Assembly (NCBI GenBank): GCA_017625695.1
Contig: JAGAKI010000023.1
Location: 1 to 64,000, forward strand
Length of the DNA stretch: 64,000 bases
Origin: Clostridia bacterium
GTDB lineage: Bacteria; Bacillota; Clostridia; UMGS1840
Direction: 5' to 3'
Positions 49,491-58,341 of the stretch are shown piece after piece. Within the stretch, counting starts at the first letter, position 1. The number at the start of each line of letters is the position of its first letter. The notes below the pieces were generated by a model, which saw nothing but the letters and a program-made list of their open reading frames with translations, did no database searches and was not told the DNA's origin. Position numbers and translations under genes: made by a program.

Positions 49491-50962
49491 CAAAAATCAC
49501 CATTATAAATAGGTTCCAATGCTTTTTGGATTGCTTTATATTTTTTGAATACTTCCTGATATTTTTTGGTGTTTTCCGGATTCGGAACGGTTTTGGATAC
49601 AACCTCATTACAGATTTCAATGGCTTTTTGGGGACTTTCAAAAATGCCTGTTGCAAGTCCTGCCAGCATTGCGCTGCCAAAGGAAGAATCTGCATATTTC
49701 ATCTCAATAAGTTCCAATCCCAACGCATCGGAAACCATCTGTCTCCAAAGCGGACTTTTTCCGCCACCGCCAATGATAGCGGCACTGTCCTGATGGTCAA
49801 TCTGTAAGTTTTCCAATGCATTTTTACAGTCCAGCATACTCATTGCCACACCTTCTAACACCGCTCTGGTAAAGTGTGCCTTGGTGTGAGATGCACGAAC
49901 CCCCACAAAGTCTGCACAAAGTTTCGGGTTGGCATAGGGAGTTAATTCCCCATTCAGATAGGGATGGAATACCAGACCGTCTGCACCGATTGCCACCTGC
50001 TCTGCCAGTTTGTCAAGCTCGGCATAATCTTCCCCAAAAGTATCTCTGAACCATCGGTAAGATGCCGCACAGGATTTGGTGGCAGTGCCGGGATAAAACA
50101 TTCCGTCAATAATATGAGAATAGTTAATCAGATTCACATCGGGATAAGGCTTATCTGTTATGACACAGATTCTGCCTGCAGTTGCCAGTTTTAAGGTCAT
50201 CTGACCTTCCTGCACTGCACCGGATGCAAACACTTCCATCACTGTATCGGTGGTACCGCATAATACGGGAGTGCCTTCCGAAAGACCGGTTTTTACTGCC
50301 GCTTCTTTGGTAATTTTGCCAACAATATCGGTCGGTTTTACAATCTTTGGCATCATAGCGGTATCAATTCCAAGCACGCCGCAAAGCTCACGGCTCCACT
50401 GCATGGTATTACTATCAAACATCATAGAACCTTCAGCTTCGATATAGTCGGTAACATAATCCCCCGTCAACTGATGCCGTACATAGTCTTTAGCAAACAG
50501 AATTTTTCTGACCTTTGCCCAATTTTCGGGTTCGTTATTTTTAATCCATAGAAGCTCCGGCAAGGACCAGATGGTATCTGCTTTATGTAGTACCTGCTGA
50601 TCTATCAGTTCGGAATAATGTTCCCGAAGATAAGATACTTCTTCGGTGCTTCTGGTATCGGTCCAGTAAATAGCAGGACGAATTACTTTAAAATTTTCAT
50701 CCAGTATCACCGCAGTATGGGTAGCGGCATCTAAAGATACCGCACAGATTTCGTCGGGAGAAATCTTACTTTTTTGAAGGACTCCTTTAATATTTTCGCA
50801 GGTTGCCTTTACCCAGTCGTCGGGATTTTGTTCTGCATATCCCGGCTTGGGATAATGGGTTTCATATTCAGTTGTATGGGTGGCACAAATCACGCCTTCT
50901 TCCGAAAGAAGAGTGGCTTTGGATGCACCTCCGCCAAAATCAATTCCTAATAAATATTTCAT
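49490..50962 (-). CDS. FGGY-family carbohydrate kinase, xylulokinase-like
   Basis: 490 residues; start at ATG 50962 (GTG three codons earlier possible; ribosome binding site weak). LLGIDFGGGASKATLLSEEG (the phosphate loop reads GGGAS rather than GTGS/T), GYAEQNPDDWVKAT, VSLDAATHTAVILDE, YWTDTRS, then CGTTDTVMEVFASGA and the C-terminal IIGGGGKSPLWRQMVSDALG. Kinases of this family phosphorylate keto-sugars such as xylulose, ribulose or fuculose. With a fucose-isomerase-like enzyme and two other sugar enzymes in the operon, a ketose made by that isomerase is a reasonable but unproven substrate. The stop overlaps the ETF start. Confidence 0.88.
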   Translation of the reverse strand: MKYLLGIDFGGGASKATLLSEEGVICATHTTEYETHYPKPGYAEQNPDDWVKATCENIKGVLQKSKISPDEICAVSLDAATHTAVILDENFKVIRPAIYWTDTRSTEEVSYLREHYSELIDQQVLHKADTIWSLPELLWIKNNEPENWAKVRKILFAKDYVRHQLTGDYVTDYIEAEGSMMFDSNTMQWSRELCGVLGIDTAMMPKIVKPTDIVGKITKEAAVKTGLSEGTPVLCGTTDTVMEVFASGAVQEGQMTLKLATAGRICVITDKPYPDVNLINYSHIIDGMFYPGTATKSCAASYRWFRDTFGEDYAELDKLAEQVAIGADGLVFHPYLNGELTPYANPKLCADFVGVRASHTKAHFTRAVLEGVAMSMLDCKNALENLQIDHQDSAAIIGGGGKSPLWRQMVSDALGLELIEMKYADSSFGSAMLAGLATGIFESPQKAIEICNEVVSKTVPNPENTKKYQEVFKKYKAIQKALEPIYNGDF

Positions 50963-50975
50963 ATTGTTCACACAC

Positions 50976-51623
50976 TTAATATTTTACTTTATAATTTTCA
51001 CCATGAATGCCGGGATAAACGCCTCTTCCGATTAAGCGTTCATTGTTTTCGTGACAAATAATCCATTTGTTTTTCGCAAAAATCAGCCGGTCATCCATTT
51101 CTTTTTCTAAGGGAGTATTAGTGTTTTTCGGCAGCACAACCACGCTGGAAAAACCGGTATCTGCTACCTGACAAGGGCAATAATGCAAGGAAGTGCCGAA
51201 CACTTCCACTGCGTCACCTTTTTCTAAATAAAAAGCTTCCACCTTGCCGGAATCGTATTCCATACCGTTCATATCGTATTCCAAGCCCAACAGCAGTACC
51301 AATGGGGTAACTGCCACATTGATTTCGGAGCTTTTATGGTATTCCAACGCATTCATATCACGATTAAAGCCGTTACAGATACCAATCTGTGCTTCACAAC
51401 CGCCAAAGAGAATCTCTCTAAGTTTTTCGGAACAGCTAAGGTTTTCCAATTCGCTGACAGATGCAATATATCTGCTTCCTTCGTTGGGAGCTTCCAGTTT
51501 TTCGCAAGCGGACACGATTTCTTTGGTATCCATATGGATAACCTGTCCGTATTTTTTGAAGGCATCATCATGGATGCTGTAAATTTTAAGCTCAGGATTG
51601 TTTGATTGTAATTTTGTAATCAT
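50976..51623 (-). CDS. DUF4867-like protein
   Basis: 215 residues from the ATG at 51623 (AGGAG nine bases upstream; the longer frame runs into iolB). Sequence includes LKIYSIHDDAFKKYGQVI, RYIASVSELE, FGGCEAQIGICNGFNRDMNALEYHKSSEINVAVTPLVLLLGLEYDM and VEAFYLEKGDAVEVFGTSLHYCPCQV, with the EYHKSSE/HYCPC pattern of a cupin. The family (DUF4867) is recurrently found beside sugar-catabolic genes in Firmicutes; its role is not established. A sugar isomerase or lactonase role is plausible from the cupin-like motifs only. Confidence 0.7.
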   Translation of the reverse strand: MITKLQSNNPELKIYSIHDDAFKKYGQVIHMDTKEIVSACEKLEAPNEGSRYIASVSELENLSCSEKLREILFGGCEAQIGICNGFNRDMNALEYHKSSEINVAVTPLVLLLGLEYDMNGMEYDSGKVEAFYLEKGDAVEVFGTSLHYCPCQVADTGFSSVVVLPKNTNTPLEKEMDDRLIFAKNKWIICHENNERLIGRGVYPGIHGENYKVKY

Positions 51624-51664
51624 AGAAATTTCTCTCCTATTACTGATTGAGCCATTGGTATTTC

Positions 51665-52459
51665 TCATCTATTTTCAATCCAGGCATGTTCAGGGTCGCT
51701 ACTTCTGTTAAAGCCCTGATAATCCCCTGCCATCATCCAAAGGAAGTATGTCTGATATCCGGGGGTTGAAACTGTTGTATGGTATCCGTAAGGGAATTCA
51801 ACCAGTTCATCATTTTTCACACGATACGCCTCATCAATTGTTCCGTCTGCGGTGTAAAGGCACTGTACCGCAAATCCCTGCTTGGGATCAAAGAGAAAAT
51901 AATAAATTTCTTCTGCAATACACTCTGCCGGCATATTATTTACATCGTGTTTATGAGGAGGGAATCCTGCCCAGTTACCTTCTGTGCAATATGCTTCACC
52001 GATCGTGAGAACTTTGGCATTTGAATTTCCGTCAATTAAAAAACTGGTTTCTCTCTGATACGGCTGTTCCCCCAAAAGTTTCAAAACAACGTGATCTTCA
52101 CGAAGCAGCTGGGGCTCTGTCTTTTCATTCAAAGGAGTTGCACAAACTGCAATTTTGATATGATCAACGGCTGAAATCGTTAGGTTCTGTTCTTTCGGCA
52201 TATAGAAACTTTCTGCTTTTCGGTTTTCAAAAACGTTACTTCTATTTCCGATATTTTCCCATACTGTTGTATCAAAAGATACATTACAGTGCCCTTCCAG
52301 CATGATAAAAGCCGTTTCCTTGTCTTCGGTATAGAAATCAAGGGAATCTCCTGCTTTTAATACAATGATACCAAACTCTAATTTTTTTAATGAGGATTCG
52401 CCGATTTTGCAAATCTTTGTATATCCGTTTGCGCTTTTATATGATTTTTTAAAATTCAT
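51665..52459 (-). CDS. iolB: IolB-like 5-deoxyglucuronate isomerase
   Basis: 264 residues. Bicupin layout; the metal site GFPPHKHDVNNMPAECIAEEIYYFLF and FPYGYHTTVSTPGYQTYFLWMMAGD are the IolB signatures. IolB converts 5-deoxyglucuronate into 2-deoxy-5-keto-gluconate in myo-inositol degradation. The rest of that route (IolG, IolE, IolD) is absent here, so it may act on another sugar acid. It overlaps the kinase gene by eleven bases. Confidence 0.88.
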   Translation of the reverse strand: MNFKKSYKSANGYTKICKIGESSLKKLEFGIIVLKAGDSLDFYTEDKETAFIMLEGHCNVSFDTTVWENIGNRSNVFENRKAESFYMPKEQNLTISAVDHIKIAVCATPLNEKTEPQLLREDHVVLKLLGEQPYQRETSFLIDGNSNAKVLTIGEAYCTEGNWAGFPPHKHDVNNMPAECIAEEIYYFLFDPKQGFAVQCLYTADGTIDEAYRVKNDELVEFPYGYHTTVSTPGYQTYFLWMMAGDYQGFNRSSDPEHAWIENR

Positions 52460-53360
52460 AATGATTCTCCTTTAAGAAATTGATTGTTTCCTCATAAGTC
52501 GGAACACCTTCTCTGGCACCGACCTTAGTACATTTTAACGCCGATACGGCACTGGAAAATACACAAGCTTTCGGGTAAGACATTCCTTTGGTTACACTAA
52601 ATGCAAAGGCACCGTGAAACACATCTCCGGAACCGTTGGAATCCACTGCGTCCACTAAAAATGCGGGATAATGTTCTACGGTTTCTCCATCATAAATGAT
52701 TCCGCCTTCTTTCCCTTGGGTAATCACAACCACTTCAGGGGAATATTTTTGGAAAAGTATTTTTGCCGCTTCCTCAGCATTGTTTGCCCCGGTGTGCCCC
52801 AATGAAAATTCTTCAGAAGGAATCAAAATATCTGCATAGGGCAGAAGATTCTCTACCCCTTCATACAGACCGCCTGCATCATACAACACTTTGGTACCGT
52901 TTTGTTTTGCAATTTTTGCACCTTCGATTGCTGCCGCCATATCATTACCGTCTACCATTAAGATTTCTGCGTTTTTAATTGCTTCTTCTGCTTTGGAATC
53001 CAGTTCGGCAGCAGGAACATTACCTCTGTAAAATACACAGGTTCTGGAAGCGGTATCCTTGGATAACCAAAGCACCGAACAGAATGTGGAAAATCCGGGT
53101 TTTAGATTCATATAAGAAGTATCTACCCCATATTTTTCAAAATCGCCCTTTAAAAAGCCACTGGCAGAATCGTCGGTATAATTTCCGATGAAAGCACAGC
53201 TACCACCCAGTTTAGATGCAGCAACTAACCCTGTTCCACAGGGACCGCCGCCACATTCTTTCACGCTGTTGGCACGCATTTTGGTATCTTCCTTGGGATA
53301 TGTATCCACGCTATACAAGGTATCAAACACGTTTGCGCCGATTCCAACTATTTTTACCAT
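52449..53360 (-). CDS. PfkB-family carbohydrate kinase
   Basis: 303 residues. VGIGANVFDTLYSVDTYPKEDTKMRANSVKECGGGPCGTGLVAASKLG (substrate lid with GG), and the C-terminal ATP-binding VDAVDSNGSGDVFHGAFAFSVTKG with the catalytic Asp (DVFHGA). Related to IolC, RbsK and 2-dehydro-3-deoxygluconokinases. It would phosphorylate the substrate of the class II aldolase encoded upstream in the operon. Confidence 0.9.
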   Translation of the reverse strand: MVKIVGIGANVFDTLYSVDTYPKEDTKMRANSVKECGGGPCGTGLVAASKLGGSCAFIGNYTDDSASGFLKGDFEKYGVDTSYMNLKPGFSTFCSVLWLSKDTASRTCVFYRGNVPAAELDSKAEEAIKNAEILMVDGNDMAAAIEGAKIAKQNGTKVLYDAGGLYEGVENLLPYADILIPSEEFSLGHTGANNAEEAAKILFQKYSPEVVVITQGKEGGIIYDGETVEHYPAFLVDAVDSNGSGDVFHGAFAFSVTKGMSYPKACVFSSAVSALKCTKVGAREGVPTYEETINFLKENHYEF

Positions 53361-53363
53361 AAC

Positions 53364-54203
53364 TTACGCCTTTCCGTCTGCACCCACCAGTTTGATTCTG
53401 GTAATACAGAATTCTTTCACTGCCTCAATGGGTTTTTTCATAAAATTATCGATAGCAATTGCTCTGTCGGGTTTCTGTAATTCTTCCAGACAAGTATCCA
53501 AGAATGCATAGCAGATATCTGTTGCAAAATTCATTTTACGGATACCTGCTTTTACGGCTTTTTGGATTTCTTCATCAGGAACACCGCTTCCACCGTGAAG
53601 CACTAACGCTGCATTATTGGTAGCTTCACGAATTGCCAGAATTCTTTCAATATCCAATTTGGGAGGTTTTTTGTATCTTCCGTGTGCAGTTCCCACTGCA
53701 ACTGCAAGGCAGGAAACTCCGGTTTCTTCTACAAATCGTTTGGCATCCTCGGGAGTAGTAAATTCGTCCATATCGCTATCTGCGGTGGTACCAACGTGAC
53801 CTAACTCCCCTTCTACCTGAACATTTAAGTAAGAACAGGTGTCTACCACTCGTTTTGTTAATGCAATATTTTCTTCAAACGGTAAAGTAGAGCCGTCTAA
53901 CATAATGCCGGTTGCACCATAACGAATGGAACGGGTGGTTTCCAGTTCGGAAGGACCGTGGTCTAAATGGAAACATACGGGAACAGATGCTTTTTCTGCT
54001 GCCGCTTTGATGATGGGAGACAGGAAATATCCTGTCTCCTCTTTCATTAAACGAGGGTACACCTGCATAATAATCGGCGCCTTCATTTCTTCTGCCGCTT
54101 TTAAAACACCCATTACGGATTCCATATTATAGACATTGAATGCAGGAATCGCAAAATTGCCTTTTTCTGCTAAATCCAAAACATATTGCAGGTTTACAAG
54201 CAT
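53364..54203 (-). CDS. class II (zinc) aldolase, FbaA/KbaY/IolJ-like
   Basis: 279 residues. FAIPAFNVYNMESVMGVLKAAEEMKAPIIMQV, PVCFHLDHG (zinc His), VEGELGHVGTTADS and GVSCLAVAVGTAHGRYKKPPKLDIERILAI (second zinc His), ALVLHGGSGVPDEEIQKAVKAGIRKMNFATD. Cleaves ketose bisphosphates or deoxy-keto-gluconate 6-phosphate to triose phosphates. Together with IolB and the PfkB kinase, an IolJ-like role is likely. Confidence 0.9.
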   Translation of the reverse strand: MLVNLQYVLDLAEKGNFAIPAFNVYNMESVMGVLKAAEEMKAPIIMQVYPRLMKEETGYFLSPIIKAAAEKASVPVCFHLDHGPSELETTRSIRYGATGIMLDGSTLPFEENIALTKRVVDTCSYLNVQVEGELGHVGTTADSDMDEFTTPEDAKRFVEETGVSCLAVAVGTAHGRYKKPPKLDIERILAIREATNNAALVLHGGSGVPDEEIQKAVKAGIRKMNFATDICYAFLDTCLEELQKPDRAIAIDNFMKKPIEAVKEFCITRIKLVGADGKA

Positions 54204-55264
54204 TCTGCCACAACCTCCTCAATTTTCTTAAGTTCCATATCTTCCGGTTTGGTTTTTAATAACATTTCATATTCTGCAGTGCTGGTAGTCACCAATACTT
54301 TCGCATTGGCATTTTTCGCATTAAACCATCTGTTTTCTGCCACTTTTTCAATCACATTCGGCATATACTCATTCATAATGAGATTGCCTGCCAGCATAGT
54401 GTACGCTCTGTTTAAAAGCATTTCGTTCACCACACCGCAAGCGGATAAAATGTCACGAATGGGAGCAGTTTCTTCTAAATCTCTTGCTAAAATCGGGCTG
54501 TCCTGGGGAGTAAATTCCTTGCCGCTGTTCTTTACTGCCAGTTTGCCGTCTTTGATTAACTCAGCTAAGAACCGGGTAAAGGTTACCACTTCTGCTTTTA
54601 CTTCAATTCCCCATTCTTTGTATTCACGCATCATCACTTTTGCATCAGCAGGATCATAGCATACAACTTTTTTGTAGTTGTTTAACACCTTTGCACAGTT
54701 TTCCATCATTGCTTTGGTTTCTGCTGCAGCGCTGATTAAAAAGTCCATAGAATAACCGCTGTTAGGTTCATCTTTTAACAGAGTGAACTCTACGCCTGCT
54801 TTTTGAAGCAGTTCTACCGCAGTTTTTGCACAACTTTTTGCTCTGGTGTCTTCCCCTAAGAAAAATAAGGTGTCGCCACCGTTAATTTCGGGGATATTTT
54901 CGTTTTTATCTGCACCATAGATGTTGCCTTTTTCATTTAAGTTAGAAAGCATAGTCATCACATATTCGGGAAGTTTGCCATCCAATGCGGCACCAAGTCT
55001 TGCTTCTTTGGTAAACATAACGGGATCCCAACCGGTTACACAGTCGGTCATACAACCGCCACACAGCGAACATTCGTATACATTGTTGATAATGTCATCG
55101 GAATATTCAATGGAATCTCTCATCACCAAAGACAAACCTAACGCTCTGGCTCTTGCGGTATTTCTTTCTAAGCCGGTTGCATTGCCGATGGGACACACGT
55201 GGTGACACATCCAGCAAAAACGACAGCTATCAATATGTTCTTGTGATTTCTTGGTAAATTGCAT
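54194..55264 (-). CDS. Fe-S protein with two 4Fe-4S-type motifs, partner of the FAD oxidase
   Basis: 356 residues. The N-terminal part has CRFCWMCHHVCP (residues about 15-26) and CSLCGGCMTDC (about 65-75), two CxxCxxxCP-like iron-sulfur sites as in GlpC, GlcF and LldE-type subunits. The rest (residues 110-356) resembles the heterodisulfide-reductase-like domain of such proteins but has only part of the usual CCG cysteine set, e.g. SACGVVNEML. It probably passes electrons between the FAD-linked oxidase and EtfBA. Confidence 0.85.
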   Translation of the reverse strand: MQFTKKSQEHIDSCRFCWMCHHVCPIGNATGLERNTARARALGLSLVMRDSIEYSDDIINNVYECSLCGGCMTDCVTGWDPVMFTKEARLGAALDGKLPEYVMTMLSNLNEKGNIYGADKNENIPEINGGDTLFFLGEDTRAKSCAKTAVELLQKAGVEFTLLKDEPNSGYSMDFLISAAAETKAMMENCAKVLNNYKKVVCYDPADAKVMMREYKEWGIEVKAEVVTFTRFLAELIKDGKLAVKNSGKEFTPQDSPILARDLEETAPIRDILSACGVVNEMLLNRAYTMLAGNLIMNEYMPNVIEKVAENRWFNAKNANAKVLVTTSTAEYEMLLKTKPEDMELKKIEEVVAECL

Positions 55265-55281
55265 AATCGTTTCCCTCCTCT

Positions 55282-56706
55282 TTATAAACCGAGCTTGAAC
55301 GGATTCATAATGCCGTTGGGGTCAAGCTGTTTCTTAATTCCTTCAAATACCTGCATTGCGGGACCGTACTGTTCTTTCATCAGTCTTCCCAGCTTAATGC
55401 CAACACCGTGATGGTCATTTACCACACCGCCGTTTGCCAATGCAGTTCTCACGCCGCAATTCCAGATTGCCTGATGGAGTCTGAATGCTTCGTGGGGATC
55501 CTGGGGAACTTTATCTCCGTCTACGATAAATCTATCGTAAATCATACAACCCCATTCATACCAATGAGAGAAGTGTGCAATAAATTTCGCCTGGGGGAAA
55601 TTGGTTTCAATCGCTTTTTTCATTTCCCAGTAGATTTTTTCAATTTTATCATAGGGAGCGATGGTATCCATGGTACCGAAGCACTGCGGAATATCCATCA
55701 TATGACCGGGATAGAAGAAAGTAATCTTTTCTTTCCACCATTTTTCGCCATATTCGCTTCCTAAATCTTCTGCACCGTATTTTGCAAAGGTTTCCAACAG
55801 AATCTTCATTTCCAGATCTGCCATTTCTTTTACGCCTTCGATTGCGATATTCATAAATGCGCCTTTTTTCTCAACACCAACAATCTTTTTAATCAGGGAT
55901 GCAGTTTCTGCTTCGTCATACAAACGCATTACAGAGGGTTTGAATTTCTGAAGCAGTTCACGACCTGCATTGAATGCATCAGTCATATTGTGGAACAGGA
56001 AACCTCTGAACTGTCTGGATTCCGGCTGTTCATAAATTCTCATCTGCGCTTTGGTCATAACACCCAAAGTACCTTCGGAACCGATGAAAATCTGGTTCAA
56101 GTCGGGACCTGCAGCATGCTTGGGTGCAGGAGAAGTTTCAATAATGTCACCGTTGGGTAATACCACTTCCATCTGCAATACCATATCGTCAATTTTTCCG
56201 TATTTGGTGGAAGATACACCGATACCTCTGTGTGCTAAGAAACCACCAACGGTGGAACAAGTCAAGGAAGAAGGATAGTGCATGGTTGCATAACCTTTTT
56301 CATTTGCCGCCCATTCGATGTGTTTGTAAATCGCACCGGTACCACATTCGATATACATTCCCTGTTCATTCACATCATAGATTTTGTTCATACGTTTGGT
56401 ATCTAACACGATACCGCCGCATACGGGAATGGCACCGCCCTGGGTTCCGCCGCCAGCACCCCAGGTGGTTACGGGAATTTTGTAGTAGTTTGCAATTTTC
56501 AATACTGCAGAAACTTCTTTTGCATCCTTGGGTGCAACAATAAAGTCCCCTTCCGGCATTCTTAAGCCTCTGTCTGCCCACATTCTGGAAAGCCAGAAAT
56601 AGTCTACACTGTGGGTCAGTTTGTCGATTGTTCTGGTGGAACAATTTTCTCTGCCTACCGCATCTTCTAACTCGGTGGCAATTACATCAAATAAAAAGTC
56701 TGTCAT
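55282..56706 (-). CDS. FAD-linked oxidase, GlcD/lactate dehydrogenase type
   Basis: 474 residues from the ATG at 56706 (AAAGGAG; a frame seven codons longer lacks it). FAD_binding_4 core: WADRGLRMPEGDFIVAPKDAKEVSAVLKIANYYKIPVTTWGAGGGTQGGAIPVCGGIVLDTKRM, YPSSLTCSTVGGFLAHRGIG (pyrophosphate and isoalloxazine contacts), then GSEGTLGVMTKAQMRIYEQP and the C-terminal ALANGGVVNDHHGVGIKLG with the His pair of the oxidase fold. Oxidises a 2-hydroxy acid or an alcohol of the sugar, passing electrons to the Fe-S and ETF proteins of the same operon. Confidence 0.88.
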   Translation of the reverse strand: MTDFLFDVIATELEDAVGRENCSTRTIDKLTHSVDYFWLSRMWADRGLRMPEGDFIVAPKDAKEVSAVLKIANYYKIPVTTWGAGGGTQGGAIPVCGGIVLDTKRMNKIYDVNEQGMYIECGTGAIYKHIEWAANEKGYATMHYPSSLTCSTVGGFLAHRGIGVSSTKYGKIDDMVLQMEVVLPNGDIIETSPAPKHAAGPDLNQIFIGSEGTLGVMTKAQMRIYEQPESRQFRGFLFHNMTDAFNAGRELLQKFKPSVMRLYDEAETASLIKKIVGVEKKGAFMNIAIEGVKEMADLEMKILLETFAKYGAEDLGSEYGEKWWKEKITFFYPGHMMDIPQCFGTMDTIAPYDKIEKIYWEMKKAIETNFPQAKFIAHFSHWYEWGCMIYDRFIVDGDKVPQDPHEAFRLHQAIWNCGVRTALANGGVVNDHHGVGIKLGRLMKEQYGPAMQVFEGIKKQLDPNGIMNPFKLGL

Positions 56707-56730
56707 TTTTTCTTCTCCTTTACACATAAT

Positions 56731-58143
56731 TTACTCAGCAAACGAATCCACTTTCAGATTCGGGAAATATTTACAAAATTCTTTGATTTCTTTTTTGTAA
56801 TCACCTTCGATTTCCACGAAATGGTGAATATAAGGTCCATCAATCAGGCGGTCTTCCACCTTTTGCAGGTTATCAAATTCAACCCAGATATATGTACCGT
56901 GTGTCTGAGGTCCTTTGGTGGTATCTGCAACCAAAGGCAGAATCATATAATCTCCGCTTTCCTGGTCGATTCTTGCAATGGTATAGGTACCGTCTTTTCC
57001 TCTGAACCAGGAACGCTGATTTACCAGTCTTGCGGTAGAATCAATACCATCTTCTGCTTTCTGAGAAAGCGGGAACGGACCACAGTGCCATAAGAGTTCT
57101 GCGTTTTTATTTTCAGGATGACGAACAGTGAATTCACCGAATAAGGGTTTTCCTTCCCCTAATGTTGCACATTTTAACAGTGCCATGGTCATCAGACAAT
57201 GCATATCACTTTCGCAAGAAATCAGATAGCCCATATCGTTTAACAATCCGTAAACAGTGCAAGGAGCCAATCCGTCAAACATCACGGGAGTTGCCGTCCA
57301 GCATTCTGCAGAAATGGCATCTAAGTTAAACTCCTCGAAAAGACGTTTATACATCACCGTCATGGCCGCCATACGTTCAATATAAGGAGGCGTTAAATCA
57401 TCCAATTTATAATTATTTTTGATATATGTTGCAATTTCTTCGGTTTCGGGAGATTTTTCTTCCAAAACCGCTTTCATTCTCTGTTCAATGATGGCAAAGT
57501 TAATGGGAACAATTTTGATACCAAATTTTTCCATCAGTTCCCCTTCATTCCAGATTACAGAGAAAAACGGCGCCGGTCTTAATCCAACCTGACCGATACG
57601 CATACCGGTGAAGTTTTTCACCATACAAGCCACTCTTACAAAGCTTTCAAAGCCAGCTTTAAACTCGTCGCTTTCCACTCTGCAGCAAGGCAGATGAGAA
57701 AATGGAATGTGGAATCTCTGCATCTGTCTGGAAACGCCAAACAAACCGCACTGAGAATCGGTGGGTCTCATCCCGTCCACATAATATTCATCGTCCAGGG
57801 GCGCCCACAAAAGAACAGGTTTTCCAAGTGCTTTTGCAATATCTGCAGCTGCTTCTTCGTTCCCGAAATTACAGTTGATAATAAATACTGCATCCACATC
57901 GCTGTCTTTGAAACGACGGATAATATCTTCTGCAGATTTATCATCATAAATCAAATCTTTATGACCAAGTCCTTTAGAATCTACAAAACTAACCTTGTCA
58001 GTTGTAAAATTTTCTTCAATGTATTTTACAAAACGTTCGCCACGTTCCTCTGCAGAAAACCAGGTCAGAAACGTGCCTTTCGGTCTGTCTGTGGCATTTC
58101 TTCTCATAGGAACAAGTCCGATTTTCACATGATAATCCAGCAT
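56731..58143 (-). CDS. L-fucose/L-arabinose isomerase-like protein
   Basis: 470 residues. KIGLVPMRRNATDRP, RRFKDSDVDAVFIINCNFGNEEAAADIAKALGKPVLLWAP, FTGMRIGQVGLRPAPFFSVIWNEGELMEKFGIKIVPIN and the C-terminal metal-binding region SAECWTATPVMFDGLAPCTVYGLLND..GYLISCESDMHCLMTMALL, then GPQTHGTYIWVEFDNLQ. Fits the FucI/AraA-like family with its C-terminal barrel. It would convert an aldose to a ketose, or a related reaction on a sugar derivative, as the first enzyme of the operon. Confidence 0.85.
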   Translation of the reverse strand: MLDYHVKIGLVPMRRNATDRPKGTFLTWFSAEERGERFVKYIEENFTTDKVSFVDSKGLGHKDLIYDDKSAEDIIRRFKDSDVDAVFIINCNFGNEEAAADIAKALGKPVLLWAPLDDEYYVDGMRPTDSQCGLFGVSRQMQRFHIPFSHLPCCRVESDEFKAGFESFVRVACMVKNFTGMRIGQVGLRPAPFFSVIWNEGELMEKFGIKIVPINFAIIEQRMKAVLEEKSPETEEIATYIKNNYKLDDLTPPYIERMAAMTVMYKRLFEEFNLDAISAECWTATPVMFDGLAPCTVYGLLNDMGYLISCESDMHCLMTMALLKCATLGEGKPLFGEFTVRHPENKNAELLWHCGPFPLSQKAEDGIDSTARLVNQRSWFRGKDGTYTIARIDQESGDYMILPLVADTTKGPQTHGTYIWVEFDNLQKVEDRLIDGPYIHHFVEIEGDYKKEIKEFCKYFPNLKVDSFAE

Positions 58144-58161
58144 AATCTTTCTCCTCTGATT

Positions 58162-58229
58162 TGAAAATAATTTTCACATATTTCGTTTTTTTTCATTGTA
58201 ATTGTAACATATTATGAAATATATTTCAA
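58162..58229 (-). promoter_or_regulatory. promoter of the catabolic operon with two palindromic operator candidates
   Basis: TTGAAA (58224-58229), 17-base spacer, TACAAT (58201-58206) on the minus strand. One palindrome, TGAAATATATTTCA (58215-58228), overlaps the -35; the other, TGAAAAT-A-ATTTTCA (58162-58176), lies within the leader. Both share TGAAA...TTTCA, the usual form of RpiR-family operators. The divergent gene encodes such a regulator. Confidence 0.72.
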
Positions 58230-58267
58230 TACTTTTTTAAAATTTTTATAAAAAACTATCAAACAAA

Positions 58268-58315
58268 TTGACTTTTTTTGTATTTTGTTCTATAATAAAT
58301 TTTGTTCTATAATAA
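58268..58315 (+). promoter_or_regulatory. promoter of the RpiR-type regulator with a tandem repeat
   Basis: TTGACT (58268-58273), 17-base spacer, TATAAT (58291-58296) on the plus strand. The 16-mer TTTTGTTCTATAATAA occurs at 58283-58298 and again at 58300-58315, period 17, duplicating the -10 element. Confidence 0.8.
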
Positions 58316-58341
58316 TAAAAAATCAATTCTAGGAGAAAGCA

